DNA of 6,722 bases from an uncultured Granulosicoccaceae bacterium (GCA_937951695.1 CALFBL010000323.1:1-6722), one strand, 5' to 3'; positions 1-6,017 are shown, numbered from the stretch's first letter. Made by a program: numbers and translations. Notes: generated by a model not told the origin, from the letters alone.

Positions 1-215
1 CAACGCAATGTGGCGGCAGGGAAAATTGCTTTGGGCGCGGTCGCTGTCTCACCCACGATTTGTGGGAGGGTCTCAGCGCCCAGATAGAAGAATTTTTAAG
101 CGGTGTGTCGTTGGAAGATCTGATCCATCAAGATAACGTAAGGACAGTATCAGTGCGGCAACTCCAAGAGATGGCGCGTGAGCCACAACGTCTCGCTGCG
201 GGCCTGAGCTCCTGA
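1..215 (+). CDS. iscR: IscR, Rrf2-family [2Fe-2S] transcriptional repressor (3' part only)
   Basis: This is the C-terminal 70 residues, read in the frame starting at base 3 and ending at TGA 213-215; the DNA-binding winged-helix part lies outside the window. The cluster-binding loop is visible: Cys codons at 9-11, 27-29 and 45-47 (C-x5-C-x5-C) followed by Leu-Thr-His with the His codon at 54-56. This matches the spacing of Cys92, Cys98, Cys104 and His107 in E. coli IscR. In that family the [2Fe-2S] form represses the isc operon, so cluster shortage raises expression; the clusterless form acts at other promoters. The Leu-Trp dimerisation-helix region follows the His, as in E. coli. The tail length is close to the 73 residues found in E. 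coli from the same Thr onward. iscS starts about 60 nt downstream, as expected for autoregulated operon structure. Confidence 0.95.
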   Translation, partial: TQCGGRENCFGRGRCLTHDLWEGLSAQIEEFLSGVSLEDLIHQDNVRTVSVRQLQEMAREPQRLAAGLSS

Positions 216-275
216 GTCGTTGATCCGAGCAGCCGGTTTGATTTTCAATCTAAAAAAATTTGAGGTTTGCATAAC

Positions 276-1499
276 GTGAGTTCATTGAACATCCCCATTT
301 ACATGGATTATTCGGCTACCACTCCAGTCGATGAGCGTGTTGCCAAGAAGATGGGCGAATGTCTGACCCAACAGGGCTACTTTGGCAATCCGGCTTCGCG
401 TTCGCACAGCTTTGGCTGGCGGGCGGAGGAGCTGGTTGAAGAGGCGCGACAAAACGTTGCGACTTTGCTCGGTGCAGATCCTCGTGAAGTTATCTGGACC
501 TCCGGTGCCACCGAATCGGACAACCTGGCAATTAAAGGTGCCGCTCACTTCAATAAGAAGAAGGGCAAGCACATCATCACCGTGAAAACTGAGCACAAAG
601 CGGTACTGGATACATGCCGGCAGTTGGAGCGTGAAGGTTTTGAAGTCACGTATCTCGATCCCATGGAGAACGGTTTGGTTGACCTCGATGTATTCAAAGC
701 AACCATTCGGGACGATACAACTGTCGTGTCGATCATGCACGTCAATAACGAAATCGGCGTCATTCAGGATATCAAGGCGATCGGTGCGATATGTCGCGAG
801 AAAGGTGTGGTCTTTCACGTAGATGCGGCACAGAGCCCAGGTAAGGTCGCCATCGACGTCGAAGACATGAACGTTGATCTGATGTCTCTGTGTGCGCACA
901 AGGCATACGGTCCCAAAGGCATTGGTGCGCTGTACGTCCGGCGCAAGCCTCGCGTTCGCTTGGAAGCGCAAATTCACGGTGGCGGTCACGAGCGCGGGTT
1001 TCGTTCAGGTACGCTTGCTACTCATCAGATCGTTGGTATGGGTGAAGCTTTTAAGATTGCGCATGAAGAGATGGCTGATGAGCATGCCCGCTTGTCTAAT
1101 TTGCGCGATCGTTTGCTGGATGGAATCAAAGATCTGGAAGAGATCTACATAAATGGTGACCTCAAGCAGCGAATCCCGGGTAACCTGAACATCAGTTTCA
1201 GCTACGTTGAGGGCGAAAGCCTGATTATGTCGCTGAAAGATATCGCGGTGTCCAGCGGGTCAGCGTGTACCAGTGCCAGTTTGGAGCCATCTTACGTGCT
1301 TCGTGCATTGGGCCGTGCTGATGAGCTTGCCAGCAGTTCGATTCGCTTTACACTGGGCCGCTACAGCACGGAAGAAGAGGTCGACTACACGGTAGAGCTT
1401 ATCAAGACGGCGGTCTCGAAATTACGTGATTTGTCCCCATTATGGGACATGTTTAAGGAAGGCGTTGATCTCGACTCGGTCGAATGGGCGCATCACTAG
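276..1499 (+). CDS. iscS: IscS, PLP-dependent cysteine desulfurase
   Basis: IscS converts L-cysteine to L-alanine, holds the sulfur as a persulfide, and donates it to IscU for cluster assembly and to other acceptors such as tRNA thiolation enzymes. From GTG 276 the protein has 407 residues (E. coli 404) and is alignable nearly end to end, including the C-terminal Glu-Trp-Ala-His-His. Visible elements are the SATTPVD N-terminal motif, Thr-Glu-His-Lys with the cofactor-stacking His (about residue 107), the His-Val-Asp and Gln cofactor contacts (about 183 and 186), the PLP lysine (about 209), and the mobile-loop catalytic Cys (about 331) in SSGSACTSAS. The PLP lysine sits in Cys-Ala-His-Lys rather than the E. 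coli Ser-Gly-His-Lys. The start is uncertain. GTG 276 has GAGG (262-265) at a spacing of 10 nt. The upstream TTG 267 lies only 1 nt from that GAGG and would add three residues absent from E. coli. Confidence 0.97.
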   Translation: MSSLNIPIYMDYSATTPVDERVAKKMGECLTQQGYFGNPASRSHSFGWRAEELVEEARQNVATLLGADPREVIWTSGATESDNLAIKGAAHFNKKKGKHIITVKTEHKAVLDTCRQLEREGFEVTYLDPMENGLVDLDVFKATIRDDTTVVSIMHVNNEIGVIQDIKAIGAICREKGVVFHVDAAQSPGKVAIDVEDMNVDLMSLCAHKAYGPKGIGALYVRRKPRVRLEAQIHGGGHERGFRSGTLATHQIVGMGEAFKIAHEEMADEHARLSNLRDRLLDGIKDLEEIYINGDLKQRIPGNLNISFSYVEGESLIMSLKDIAVSSGSACTSASLEPSYVLRALGRADELASSSIRFTLGRYSTEEEVDYTVELIKTAVSKLRDLSPLWDMFKEGVDLDSVEWAHH

Positions 1500-1514
1500 A
1501 ATTGGTACAATAAC

Positions 1515-1528
1515 AAGCCTGATGGCTT
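1515..1528 (+). other. Small hairpin in the iscS-iscU spacer
   Basis: A perfect 5-bp inverted repeat (AAGCC and GGCTT) around a 4-nt TGAT loop sits 15 nt after the iscS stop and 27 nt before the iscU start. No T-run follows, so it is not an intrinsic terminator. It could slightly stabilise or pause the transcript between the two genes, or be chance. Confidence 0.35.
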
Positions 1529-1555
1529 ACCTAACTTCCATTCGGAGAAACAGAC

Positions 1556-1948
1556 ATGGCATATAGCGATAAGGTCCTTGATCACTACGAAAACCCACGC
1601 AACGTTGGCGTACTCGATAAAGACGACCCCAGTGTCGGCACGGGCATGGTTGGCGCTCCTGCTTGTGGAGACGTAATGCGTCTGCAGATCAAACTCGGTG
1701 CCGATGGCCGCATTGAAGATGCGAAATTCAAAACCTACGGTTGTGGTTCTGCGATCGCGTCATCGTCACTGGTAACTGAAATGGTTAAAGGCAAAACCAT
1801 CGACGAAGTCGAAGCGATCAAGAATATGGACATTGTGGAAGAGTTGGCATTGCCACCGGTCAAAATCCACTGTTCAGTGCTGGCAGAGGATGCTATCGCG
1901 GCCGCCATAGCTGATTTGAAGTCCAAGCAGCAAGCGAAGGCCAGCTAA
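1556..1948 (+). CDS. iscU: IscU, iron-sulfur cluster assembly scaffold
   Basis: IscU is the scaffold on which [2Fe-2S] and then [4Fe-4S] clusters are built from sulfur supplied by IscS, before transfer to apoproteins. The 130-residue length is normal for the family. The ligands are all present: Cys37, Asp39, Cys63, His105 and Cys106. The LPPVK motif recognised by HscA occupies residues 99-103, immediately before the His-Cys pair. The N-terminal MAYSDKVLDHYENPRNVG segment is typical. The ATG start has a clear ribosome binding site, GGAG at 1544-1547, spaced 8 nt away, the best Shine-Dalgarno signal in the operon. That fits the need for more scaffold than helper proteins. The C-terminus ends in a short Lys/Gln/Ala-rich tail. 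iscA follows after 56 nt. Confidence 0.98.
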   Translation: MAYSDKVLDHYENPRNVGVLDKDDPSVGTGMVGAPACGDVMRLQIKLGADGRIEDAKFKTYGCGSAIASSSLVTEMVKGKTIDEVEAIKNMDIVEELALPPVKIHCSVLAEDAIAAAIADLKSKQQAKAS

Positions 1949-1957
1949 GAAGGCCAG
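1936..1957 (+). repeat. 9-nt direct repeat spanning the iscU stop codon
   Basis: GAAGGCCAG occurs at 1936-1944, within the last iscU codons, and again at 1949-1957 just after the TAA stop, with a 13-nt period. It looks like a small local duplication at the gene end; no function is implied. Confidence 0.5.
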
Positions 1958-2004
1958 ACAAGGCATCAGTGTTTCGAACGGATCTAACAAAGGCACGTAT
2001 TGCC

Positions 2005-2328
2005 ATGAGCATAACTATGACAGACAGCGCCGCCGCACACGTGCGCCGGCATCTCGATCAACGAGGCAAAGGGATCGGTCTGCGCTTGGCCGTGCGCACC
2101 ACGGGGTGTTCAGGTCTGGCGTACGTGCTGGAGTTTGCTGACGAAGTGGCGGCCAACGACGAAGTGTTTGAAGACCACGATTTGAAGGTGATTGTCGATA
2201 AAAAGAGCTTGGTCTATCTTGCCGGCACTGAGCTCGATTTTCAAAAAGAAGGCTTAAACGAAGGCTTTCTGTTTCGAAACCCGAACGTAAAAGATGAGTG
2301 CGGGTGCGGCGAATCATTCACCATCTGA
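2005..2328 (+). CDS. iscA: IscA, A-type iron-sulfur cluster carrier
   Basis: IscA belongs to the A-type carrier (HesB/IscA) family, which accepts Fe-S clusters or iron and passes them on, chiefly to [4Fe-4S] enzymes. From ATG 2005 it has 107 residues, the same as E. coli, and starts MSIT as there. The three conserved cysteines are Cys35 (in the GCSGLAYVLEF segment) and Cys99 and Cys101 in the C-terminal Glu-Cys-Gly-Cys-Gly motif. An in-frame GTG at 1969 would add 12 residues unlike the family, so the ATG is preferred. A weak AAAGG lies at 1989-1993, 11 nt upstream of that ATG. The gene follows iscU by 56 nt and precedes hscB by 50 nt. Confidence 0.97.
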   Translation: MSITMTDSAAAHVRRHLDQRGKGIGLRLAVRTTGCSGLAYVLEFADEVAANDEVFEDHDLKVIVDKKSLVYLAGTELDFQKEGLNEGFLFRNPNVKDECGCGESFTI

Positions 2329-2332
2329 TCGC

Positions 2333-2353
2333 CAGAAGCTCGATACCCTTCTG
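2333..2353 (+). other. Hairpin in the iscA-hscB spacer
   Basis: CAGAAG (2333-2338) and CTTCTG (2348-2353) form a perfect 6-bp inverted repeat around a 9-nt loop, starting 4 nt after the iscA stop and ending 25 nt before the hscB start. There is no following T-run. It may mark a processing or pausing point that separates the upstream iscSUA genes from the chaperone genes; that is inference. Confidence 0.4.
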
Positions 2354-2378
2354 ATGAACGTTCGCTGTGGTGACCGCG

Positions 2379-2912
2379 ATGTCGGTTGATTTCTCCGACA
2401 ACCATTTTCAGTTGTTTGACCTGCCGGTGAGCTTCGTCGTCAATCAAGCAAAGCTCACCCAGCGCTTCCAGGCATTACAGCGGGAATTGCATCCGGACCG
2501 CTTTGCCTCAGCGACGGCCGCCGAGAAGCGTTGGTCTATGCAGGCCGCCAGCTTGGTGAATGAGGCCTATCAAAATCTGACGAAACCGCTGTCTCGGGCC
2601 TGCTACTTACTCGAGTTGAATGGAATCTGCATTGACGAAGAAACCGACACCCAGATGGATTCGATGTTTTTGATGCAGCAGATGGAATTGCGAGAAGCCT
2701 TAGGGGATGCGCCTGAGGCGAGCGACCCGTTTAAAGCATTGGATTCTATACGTGCTGATTTGAATCAAGGTATTGACAGCAGTGCGGCGCGGTTCGATGC
2801 CGCTGCCGACAGTGGTGATTGGACAACCGCCCGAGATGTAGTCAGGGAATGGCAATTCTTCGACAAGCTCAAGCGGGAAGTGAAATCCATCGAGGCACGG
2901 CTTGATGACTGA
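2379..2912 (+). CDS. hscB: HscB, J-domain co-chaperone of HscA
   Basis: HscB (Hsc20) binds IscU, delivers it to HscA and stimulates HscA ATPase activity. From ATG 2379 it has 177 residues (E. coli 171). The N-terminal J domain starts with His-Phe-Gln-Leu-Phe-Asp-Leu-Pro and carries the essential His-Pro-Asp at residues 38-40, followed by Arg-Phe-Ala. A linker leads to the C-terminal three-helix IscU-binding domain, including the conserved FLMQQMELREAL helix. The start could also be the tandem GTG codons at 2367 or 2370, which add four or three residues; the ATG fits the family better. The ribosome binding site is weak (GGTG at 2369-2372), so this subunit is probably translated at a low level. 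It forms a chaperone pair with hscA, 58 nt downstream. Confidence 0.96.
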   Translation: MSVDFSDNHFQLFDLPVSFVVNQAKLTQRFQALQRELHPDRFASATAAEKRWSMQAASLVNEAYQNLTKPLSRACYLLELNGICIDEETDTQMDSMFLMQQMELREALGDAPEASDPFKALDSIRADLNQGIDSSAARFDAAADSGDWTTARDVVREWQFFDKLKREVKSIEARLDD

Positions 2913-2940
2913 TTTCCAGCCCGCTCCAGACGCACTCATA

Positions 2941-2958
2941 ACGCATTAAACGCATTAG
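2941..2958 (+). repeat. Two 9-nt tandem repeats upstream of hscA
   Basis: ACGCATTAA (2941-2949) is followed directly by ACGCATTAG (2950-2958), differing at the last base, in the hscB-hscA spacer just before the GTG start of hscA. The hscA Shine-Dalgarno region (AGAAG) begins at the end of the second copy, so copy number would change the distance from hscB but not the ribosome binding site itself. Confidence 0.55.
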
Positions 2959-2970
2959 AAGAATCACTAC

Positions 2971-4872
2971 GTGGCATTGTTACAGATATCAGAACCGGGT
3001 CAAGCGCCAGCGCCGCACCAACGCCGTGACGCCGTAGGCATCGATTTAGGCACCACCAATTCGCTGGTTGCCGCAGTAAGAAGTGGCTCTGCCGTGGTGC
3101 TGGCTAATCACGACGGCGATGTTTCCACCCCGTCGGTCGTGTATTTCGCCGAAGACGGAACCGCCATCGTAGGGCGGGAGGCTGAGGCGCAATCGGTGGT
3201 TGATCCGATGAATACCATTCGCTCGGCCAAGCGCTTGATGGGTAAGGGCAGCGCAGATCTTGCCGGTACCTGGCTAGCCGGACACTACACCTTCGACACC
3301 GGTGATGAGGCGATGCCGGCGTTTGTTACTCAGGCCGGGAACAAGAGTGCGATCGATGTTTCTGCGGCAATTTTAAGTCGCTTGAAGACCGTGGCGACAG
3401 AGTCGGTGGGGGGGGATCTGGTGGGTGCGGTGATCACCGTGCCCGCCTACTTCGATGACGCCCAGCGACAGGCGACCAAAGACGCCGCGACGCTTGCCGG
3501 GTTACCGGTGCTGCGATTGATCAATGAGCCCACTGCCGCTGCAGTAGCGTATGGCTTGGATCGAGACGAAACAGGCACCGTCGTGGTTTACGATCTGGGT
3601 GGTGGCACTTTTGATATCTCCGTTCTGAAAATGCAAAGTGGTTTGTTCGAAGTGCTGGCCACGGCAGGGGACACCGCCTTGGGCGGTGATGATTTTGATG
3701 AGGCCGTGGTTGAGCTACTGAGTTCTCTGGCTGGGGTTTTGGACCTGGAAGATCGAGGCGCGCAGCGTCGCGCCTTGAAGTGCGCCAGAGACTTAAAAGA
3801 GGCCTTGAGCGATCAGGAATCGGTTGAGGTGGATTGGGACATCGACGGTTCACGATCGTGGCAGGGTACGATCAGCCGGGCGCAATTCAATACAGCCATT
3901 GAGGGATTAGTGAAAAAAACCTTGTCGCCCTGTCGGCGGGTGATGCGCGATGCCGATTTGGATAATAGTGATATCTCGGCCGTGGTGATGGTCGGGGGGG
4001 CAACTCGGGTGCCTTTGGTGCGCGATTCAGTGAGTGAGTTTTTCAACCAGACGGTTCTCACCGACATCAATCCCGATCAGGTGGTGGCCGTCGGGGCAGC
4101 CATTCAGGCCGACGTGCTCGCGGGCAACAAACCCGATAGTGATCTGCTATTGCTGGACGTGATTCCCTTGTCGCTGGGGCTGGAAACCATGGGTGGTTTG
4201 GCAGAGAAGATTGTGCCGCGCAACACCACCATACCGATCGCTCGGGCACAAGAATTCACGACCTACAAAGACGGTCAAACAGCGCTTGCGTTGCATGTGG
4301 TGCAAGGTGAGCGCGAGCTTGTGGACGATTGTCGGTCGCTGGCGCGCTTTGAACTTAGCGGTTTTCCGTCTCGCGTTGCTGGAGCTGTGCGCATTCAGGT
4401 GCTGTTTCAGGTAGACGCTGATGGGCTGCTGACGGTCAGTGCGATGGAAAAGGAAAGTGGTGTGCTTGCCACCATTGATGTCAAACCCAGTTATGGTTTG
4501 AGCGATGGCGATATAGAATCCATGCTGAAAGACTCGATGGACTATGCCGCCGAAGACATGCATAAACGTTTGCTGCAGGAGCAACGGGTGGATGCGGAGC
4601 GGGTGCTGGAGGCCATAGCGGCAGCGCTGGCCGCCGATGGCGAAGATCATCTAGACGACGGTGAGCGTGCCGCCATCGATGGTCACATTGAACTCGTGAG
4701 TCAGGCTTTGTCGGGTGAGGATGGCGATGCCATCAAAAGTGCAGTAGAAGCGCTGGAACGAGGCAGTGCCAGTTTTGTAGAACGGCGTATGAACGCCAGT
4801 GTTAAGCAGTTAATGGCGGGGCAGCACGTGGATGCTGTGGTCGCGAAACTTGAAGAATCTGAAGAGCCCTAA
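2971..4872 (+). CDS. hscA: HscA, Hsp70-class chaperone for IscU
   Basis: HscA (Hsc66) is an ATP-driven specialised Hsp70 that binds the LPPVK motif of IscU and promotes cluster release to acceptor proteins. It has 633 residues (E. coli 616). The GTG start is supported by the N-terminal MALLQISEPG, the same ten residues as E. coli HscA; the nearby Shine-Dalgarno is weak. The nucleotide-binding domain shows the phosphate-1 motif IDLGTTNS (24-31), a VPAYFDDAQRQATKDAA segment, the phosphate-2 motif VYDLGGGTFDIS (206-217) and the adenosine motif VGGATRVP (341-348). The interdomain linker DLLLLDVIPLS is near 391-401, followed by the beta-sandwich substrate domain and a helical lid. The lid runs about 14-17 residues beyond the E. 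coli end and is acidic (ending Glu-Glu-Ser-Glu-Glu-Pro by type). Two long G tracts lie inside the gene (3408-3415, 3994-4000). fdx starts 3 nt after the stop. Confidence 0.98.
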   Translation: MALLQISEPGQAPAPHQRRDAVGIDLGTTNSLVAAVRSGSAVVLANHDGDVSTPSVVYFAEDGTAIVGREAEAQSVVDPMNTIRSAKRLMGKGSADLAGTWLAGHYTFDTGDEAMPAFVTQAGNKSAIDVSAAILSRLKTVATESVGGDLVGAVITVPAYFDDAQRQATKDAATLAGLPVLRLINEPTAAAVAYGLDRDETGTVVVYDLGGGTFDISVLKMQSGLFEVLATAGDTALGGDDFDEAVVELLSSLAGVLDLEDRGAQRRALKCARDLKEALSDQESVEVDWDIDGSRSWQGTISRAQFNTAIEGLVKKTLSPCRRVMRDADLDNSDISAVVMVGGATRVPLVRDSVSEFFNQTVLTDINPDQVVAVGAAIQADVLAGNKPDSDLLLLDVIPLSLGLETMGGLAEKIVPRNTTIPIARAQEFTTYKDGQTALALHVVQGERELVDDCRSLARFELSGFPSRVAGAVRIQVLFQVDADGLLTVSAMEKESGVLATIDVKPSYGLSDGDIESMLKDSMDYAAEDMHKRLLQEQRVDAERVLEAIAAALAADGEDHLDDGERAAIDGHIELVSQALSGEDGDAIKSAVEALERGSASFVERRMNASVKQLMAGQHVDAVVAKLEESEEP

Positions 4873-4875
4873 GTT

Positions 4876-5214
4876 ATGCCAACCATTACCGTTCAGCCGC
4901 ATCCGGATTTTTGCCCAGAGGGTGTATCGTTTGAGGTGGAATCAGGAATTTCTGTCTGTGATGCCCTGCTGCGAAACGGGGTACGCATCGAACACGCCTG
5001 CGAAAAATCCTGCGCTTGTACCACCTGCCATGTGCACGTTCGAGCCGGCGCCGAAACGCTCGATGAAGCCGATGAATTAGAGGAAGATTTTCTCGACAAA
5101 GCCTGGGGCCTCGATCCCGACTCTCGTTTGAGTTGTCAGGCAATTATTGCCGATGGAAATCTGGAAATAGAGATCCCCCGCTACACCATAAACATGGTGA
5201 AAGAAAATCACTAA
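4876..5214 (+). CDS. fdx: Fdx, [2Fe-2S] adrenodoxin-type ferredoxin of the Isc system
   Basis: This ferredoxin supplies electrons during cluster assembly on IscU, for example for persulfide reduction or [2Fe-2S] coupling. It has 112 residues (E. coli 111). The four cluster ligands are Cys42, Cys48, Cys51 and Cys87, in the pattern C-x5-C-x2-C...C, and the additional conserved Cys46 is also present. Other family hallmarks are EHACEKSCACTTCH, LDKAWGL, RLSCQA and the C-terminal IPRYTIN. ATG 4876 lies 3 nt after the hscA stop, so the two are probably translationally coupled; a GAAGAG stretch inside the hscA end (4861-4866) could act as ribosome binding site. iscX follows after 33 nt. Confidence 0.98.
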   Translation: MPTITVQPHPDFCPEGVSFEVESGISVCDALLRNGVRIEHACEKSCACTTCHVHVRAGAETLDEADELEEDFLDKAWGLDPDSRLSCQAIIADGNLEIEIPRYTINMVKENH

Positions 5215-5247
5215 AGCGCTCTTAGAACAGACTCAGGAAGCCAAGCG

Positions 5248-5442
5248 ATGAAGTGGACAGACACCCTAGATATTGCGATTGAATTGGTTGATAACCACCC
5301 ACAGGTGGACCCTCAGCAAGTTCGCTTTACTGATTTGCACGCTTGGGTGTTAGCCATTGACGGCTTCGATGATGACCCCGAGAAATCCAACGAGCGAATT
5401 CTTGAAGCAATTCAGATGGCTTGGATTGACGAATCTGATTAG
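5248..5442 (+). CDS. iscX: IscX (YfhJ), small acidic IscS-binding protein
   Basis: IscX is a small helical protein that binds IscS, competes with frataxin-like CyaY, and is thought to modulate desulfurase activity or donate iron. The 64-residue length is close to the 66 of E. coli. Family signatures are the N-terminal Lys-Trp-Thr-Asp, the central VRFTDLH and the acidic FDDDP followed by SNERILEAIQMAW near the C-terminus. ATG 5248 has a good Shine-Dalgarno, AGGAAG at 5235-5240, 7 nt upstream. It is the last gene of the isc operon. In its final codons the DNA also carries a -35-like TTGACG (5426-5431) for the tRNA cluster. No terminator is visible in the 31 nt before tRNA-Pro. Confidence 0.96.
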   Translation: MKWTDTLDIAIELVDNHPQVDPQQVRFTDLHAWVLAIDGFDDDPEKSNERILEAIQMAWIDESD

Positions 5443-5456
5443 ATTTCCTATACAAT
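5426..5456 (+). promoter_or_regulatory. Probable sigma70 promoter of the tRNA cluster
   Basis: TTGACG (5426-5431) matches five of six -35 consensus bases. It stands 17 nt upstream of TATACA (5449-5454) and 19 nt upstream of the better hexamer TACAAT (5451-5456). Either would start transcription about 11-13 nt before tRNA-Pro, a normal precursor leader length. The -35 lies within the iscX coding region. The position is convincing; which -10 is used is not decidable by eye. Confidence 0.6.
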
Positions 5457-5473
5457 ACGTATCGTGAAAGATC

Positions 5474-5550
<77 letters not shown>

Positions 5551-5606
5551 TCATTCACAACATTGGCCTGAGAGCAACACCTAGCACACGCTACATGATC
5601 GGCAAT

Positions 5607-5683
5607 GCGCCTGTAGCTCATCCGGATAGAGCATCGGCCTTCTAAGCCGAGGGTAGCAGGTTCGAGTCCTGCCAGGCGCACCA
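5607..5683 (+). tRNA. tRNA-Arg, anticodon UCU
   Basis: This is a complete 77-nt tRNA with encoded CCA (5681-5683). The acceptor stem GCGCCTG with CAGGCGC is fully paired. The anticodon stem TCGGC with GCCGA encloses the loop CTTCTAA, putting TCT at 5641-5643, and the T arm is AGGTTCGAGTCCT. It reads the AGA and AGG arginine codons, which are usually rare in gammaproteobacteria. The spacer to tRNA-Pro is 56 nt with no terminator-like structure seen. Confidence 0.97.
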
Positions 5684-5747
5684 TTTCTTCGTGCCGCTAT
5701 TCGACCAACGTCCGCGGTCATCTCTATCGCATGACGTGAGCAAATGT

Positions 5748-5771
5748 TTGCACAGCCGATTGCACAGCCGC
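5748..5771 (+). repeat. 12-nt tandem repeat upstream of tRNA-His
   Basis: TTGCACAGCCGA (5748-5759) is followed directly by TTGCACAGCCGC (5760-5771), 11 of 12 identical. The first copy overlaps a dyad centred on GCAAATGTTTGC (5740-5751). Each copy begins with TTGCAC, a possible weak -35; TACCAT at 5784-5789 stands 18 nt after the second. Promoter function is inference. Confidence 0.6.
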
Positions 5772-5800
5772 GCAGGTTTGCGTTACCATACATGCTTTGC

Positions 5801-5877
5801 GGTGGGCGTAGCTCAGTCGGTAGAGCGCGGGATTGTGATTCCCGTGGTCGTGGGTTCGATCCCCATCGTCCACCCCA
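5801..5877 (+). tRNA. tRNA-His, anticodon GUG
   Basis: This is a complete 77-nt tRNA with encoded CCA (5875-5877). The extra 5' G that identifies histidine tRNA is encoded at 5801, opposite discriminator C 5874. The acceptor stem GTGGGCG pairs with CGTCCAC (one G-U). The anticodon stem CGGGA with TCCCG surrounds TTGTGAT, placing GTG at 5835-5837, and the T arm is GGGTTCGATCCCC. It is close to E. coli hisR. The 117-nt upstream spacer holds a tandem repeat. Confidence 0.97.
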
Positions 5878-5982
5878 ATTTAACTCCTTGGTTGTATTGT
5901 TGGCTGATGCGTCCGCATTGCTTTACCAAAGCCTGACCAATCGAGACTAGTGCCTTCGTTCAACTGTCGGTTTCACAGCGTG

Positions 5983-6013
5983 TTCAACCAGAGTCACGGT
6001 TGAAATCCCTTTT
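5983..6013 (+). terminator. Inverted repeat with short T-run between tRNA-His and tRNA-Leu
   Basis: TTCAACC (5983-5989) and GGTTGAA (5998-6004) form a perfect 7-bp stem with an 8-nt loop, and TTTT follows at 6010-6013 after a 5-nt ATCCC gap. This could be a weak intrinsic terminator or attenuator at the end of the Pro-Arg-His part. The stem has few G-C pairs and the T-run is short and displaced, so an operator near the next promoter is an alternative reading. Confidence 0.3.
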
Positions 6014-6017
6014 CCGG

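Noticed and set aside
282..989. 235-codon open frame on the minus strand opposite iscS
   Set aside because: It lies fully under a gene with end-to-end family similarity, shows no domain I recognise, and is explained by codon bias of the + strand gene.
1969..2004. Upstream GTG start for iscA adding 12 residues
   Set aside because: The ATG at 2005 gives exactly the E. coli length and N-terminus, and the extra residues have no counterpart in the family.
4147..4650. 167-codon open frame on the minus strand opposite hscA
   Set aside because: It is a shadow of the HscA substrate-binding domain, with low-complexity His/Gln/Arg content and no recognisable motif.
5691..5950. Two + strand frames across tRNA-His
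   Set aside because: They read through a certain tRNA gene and have no ribosome binding site or family resemblance.
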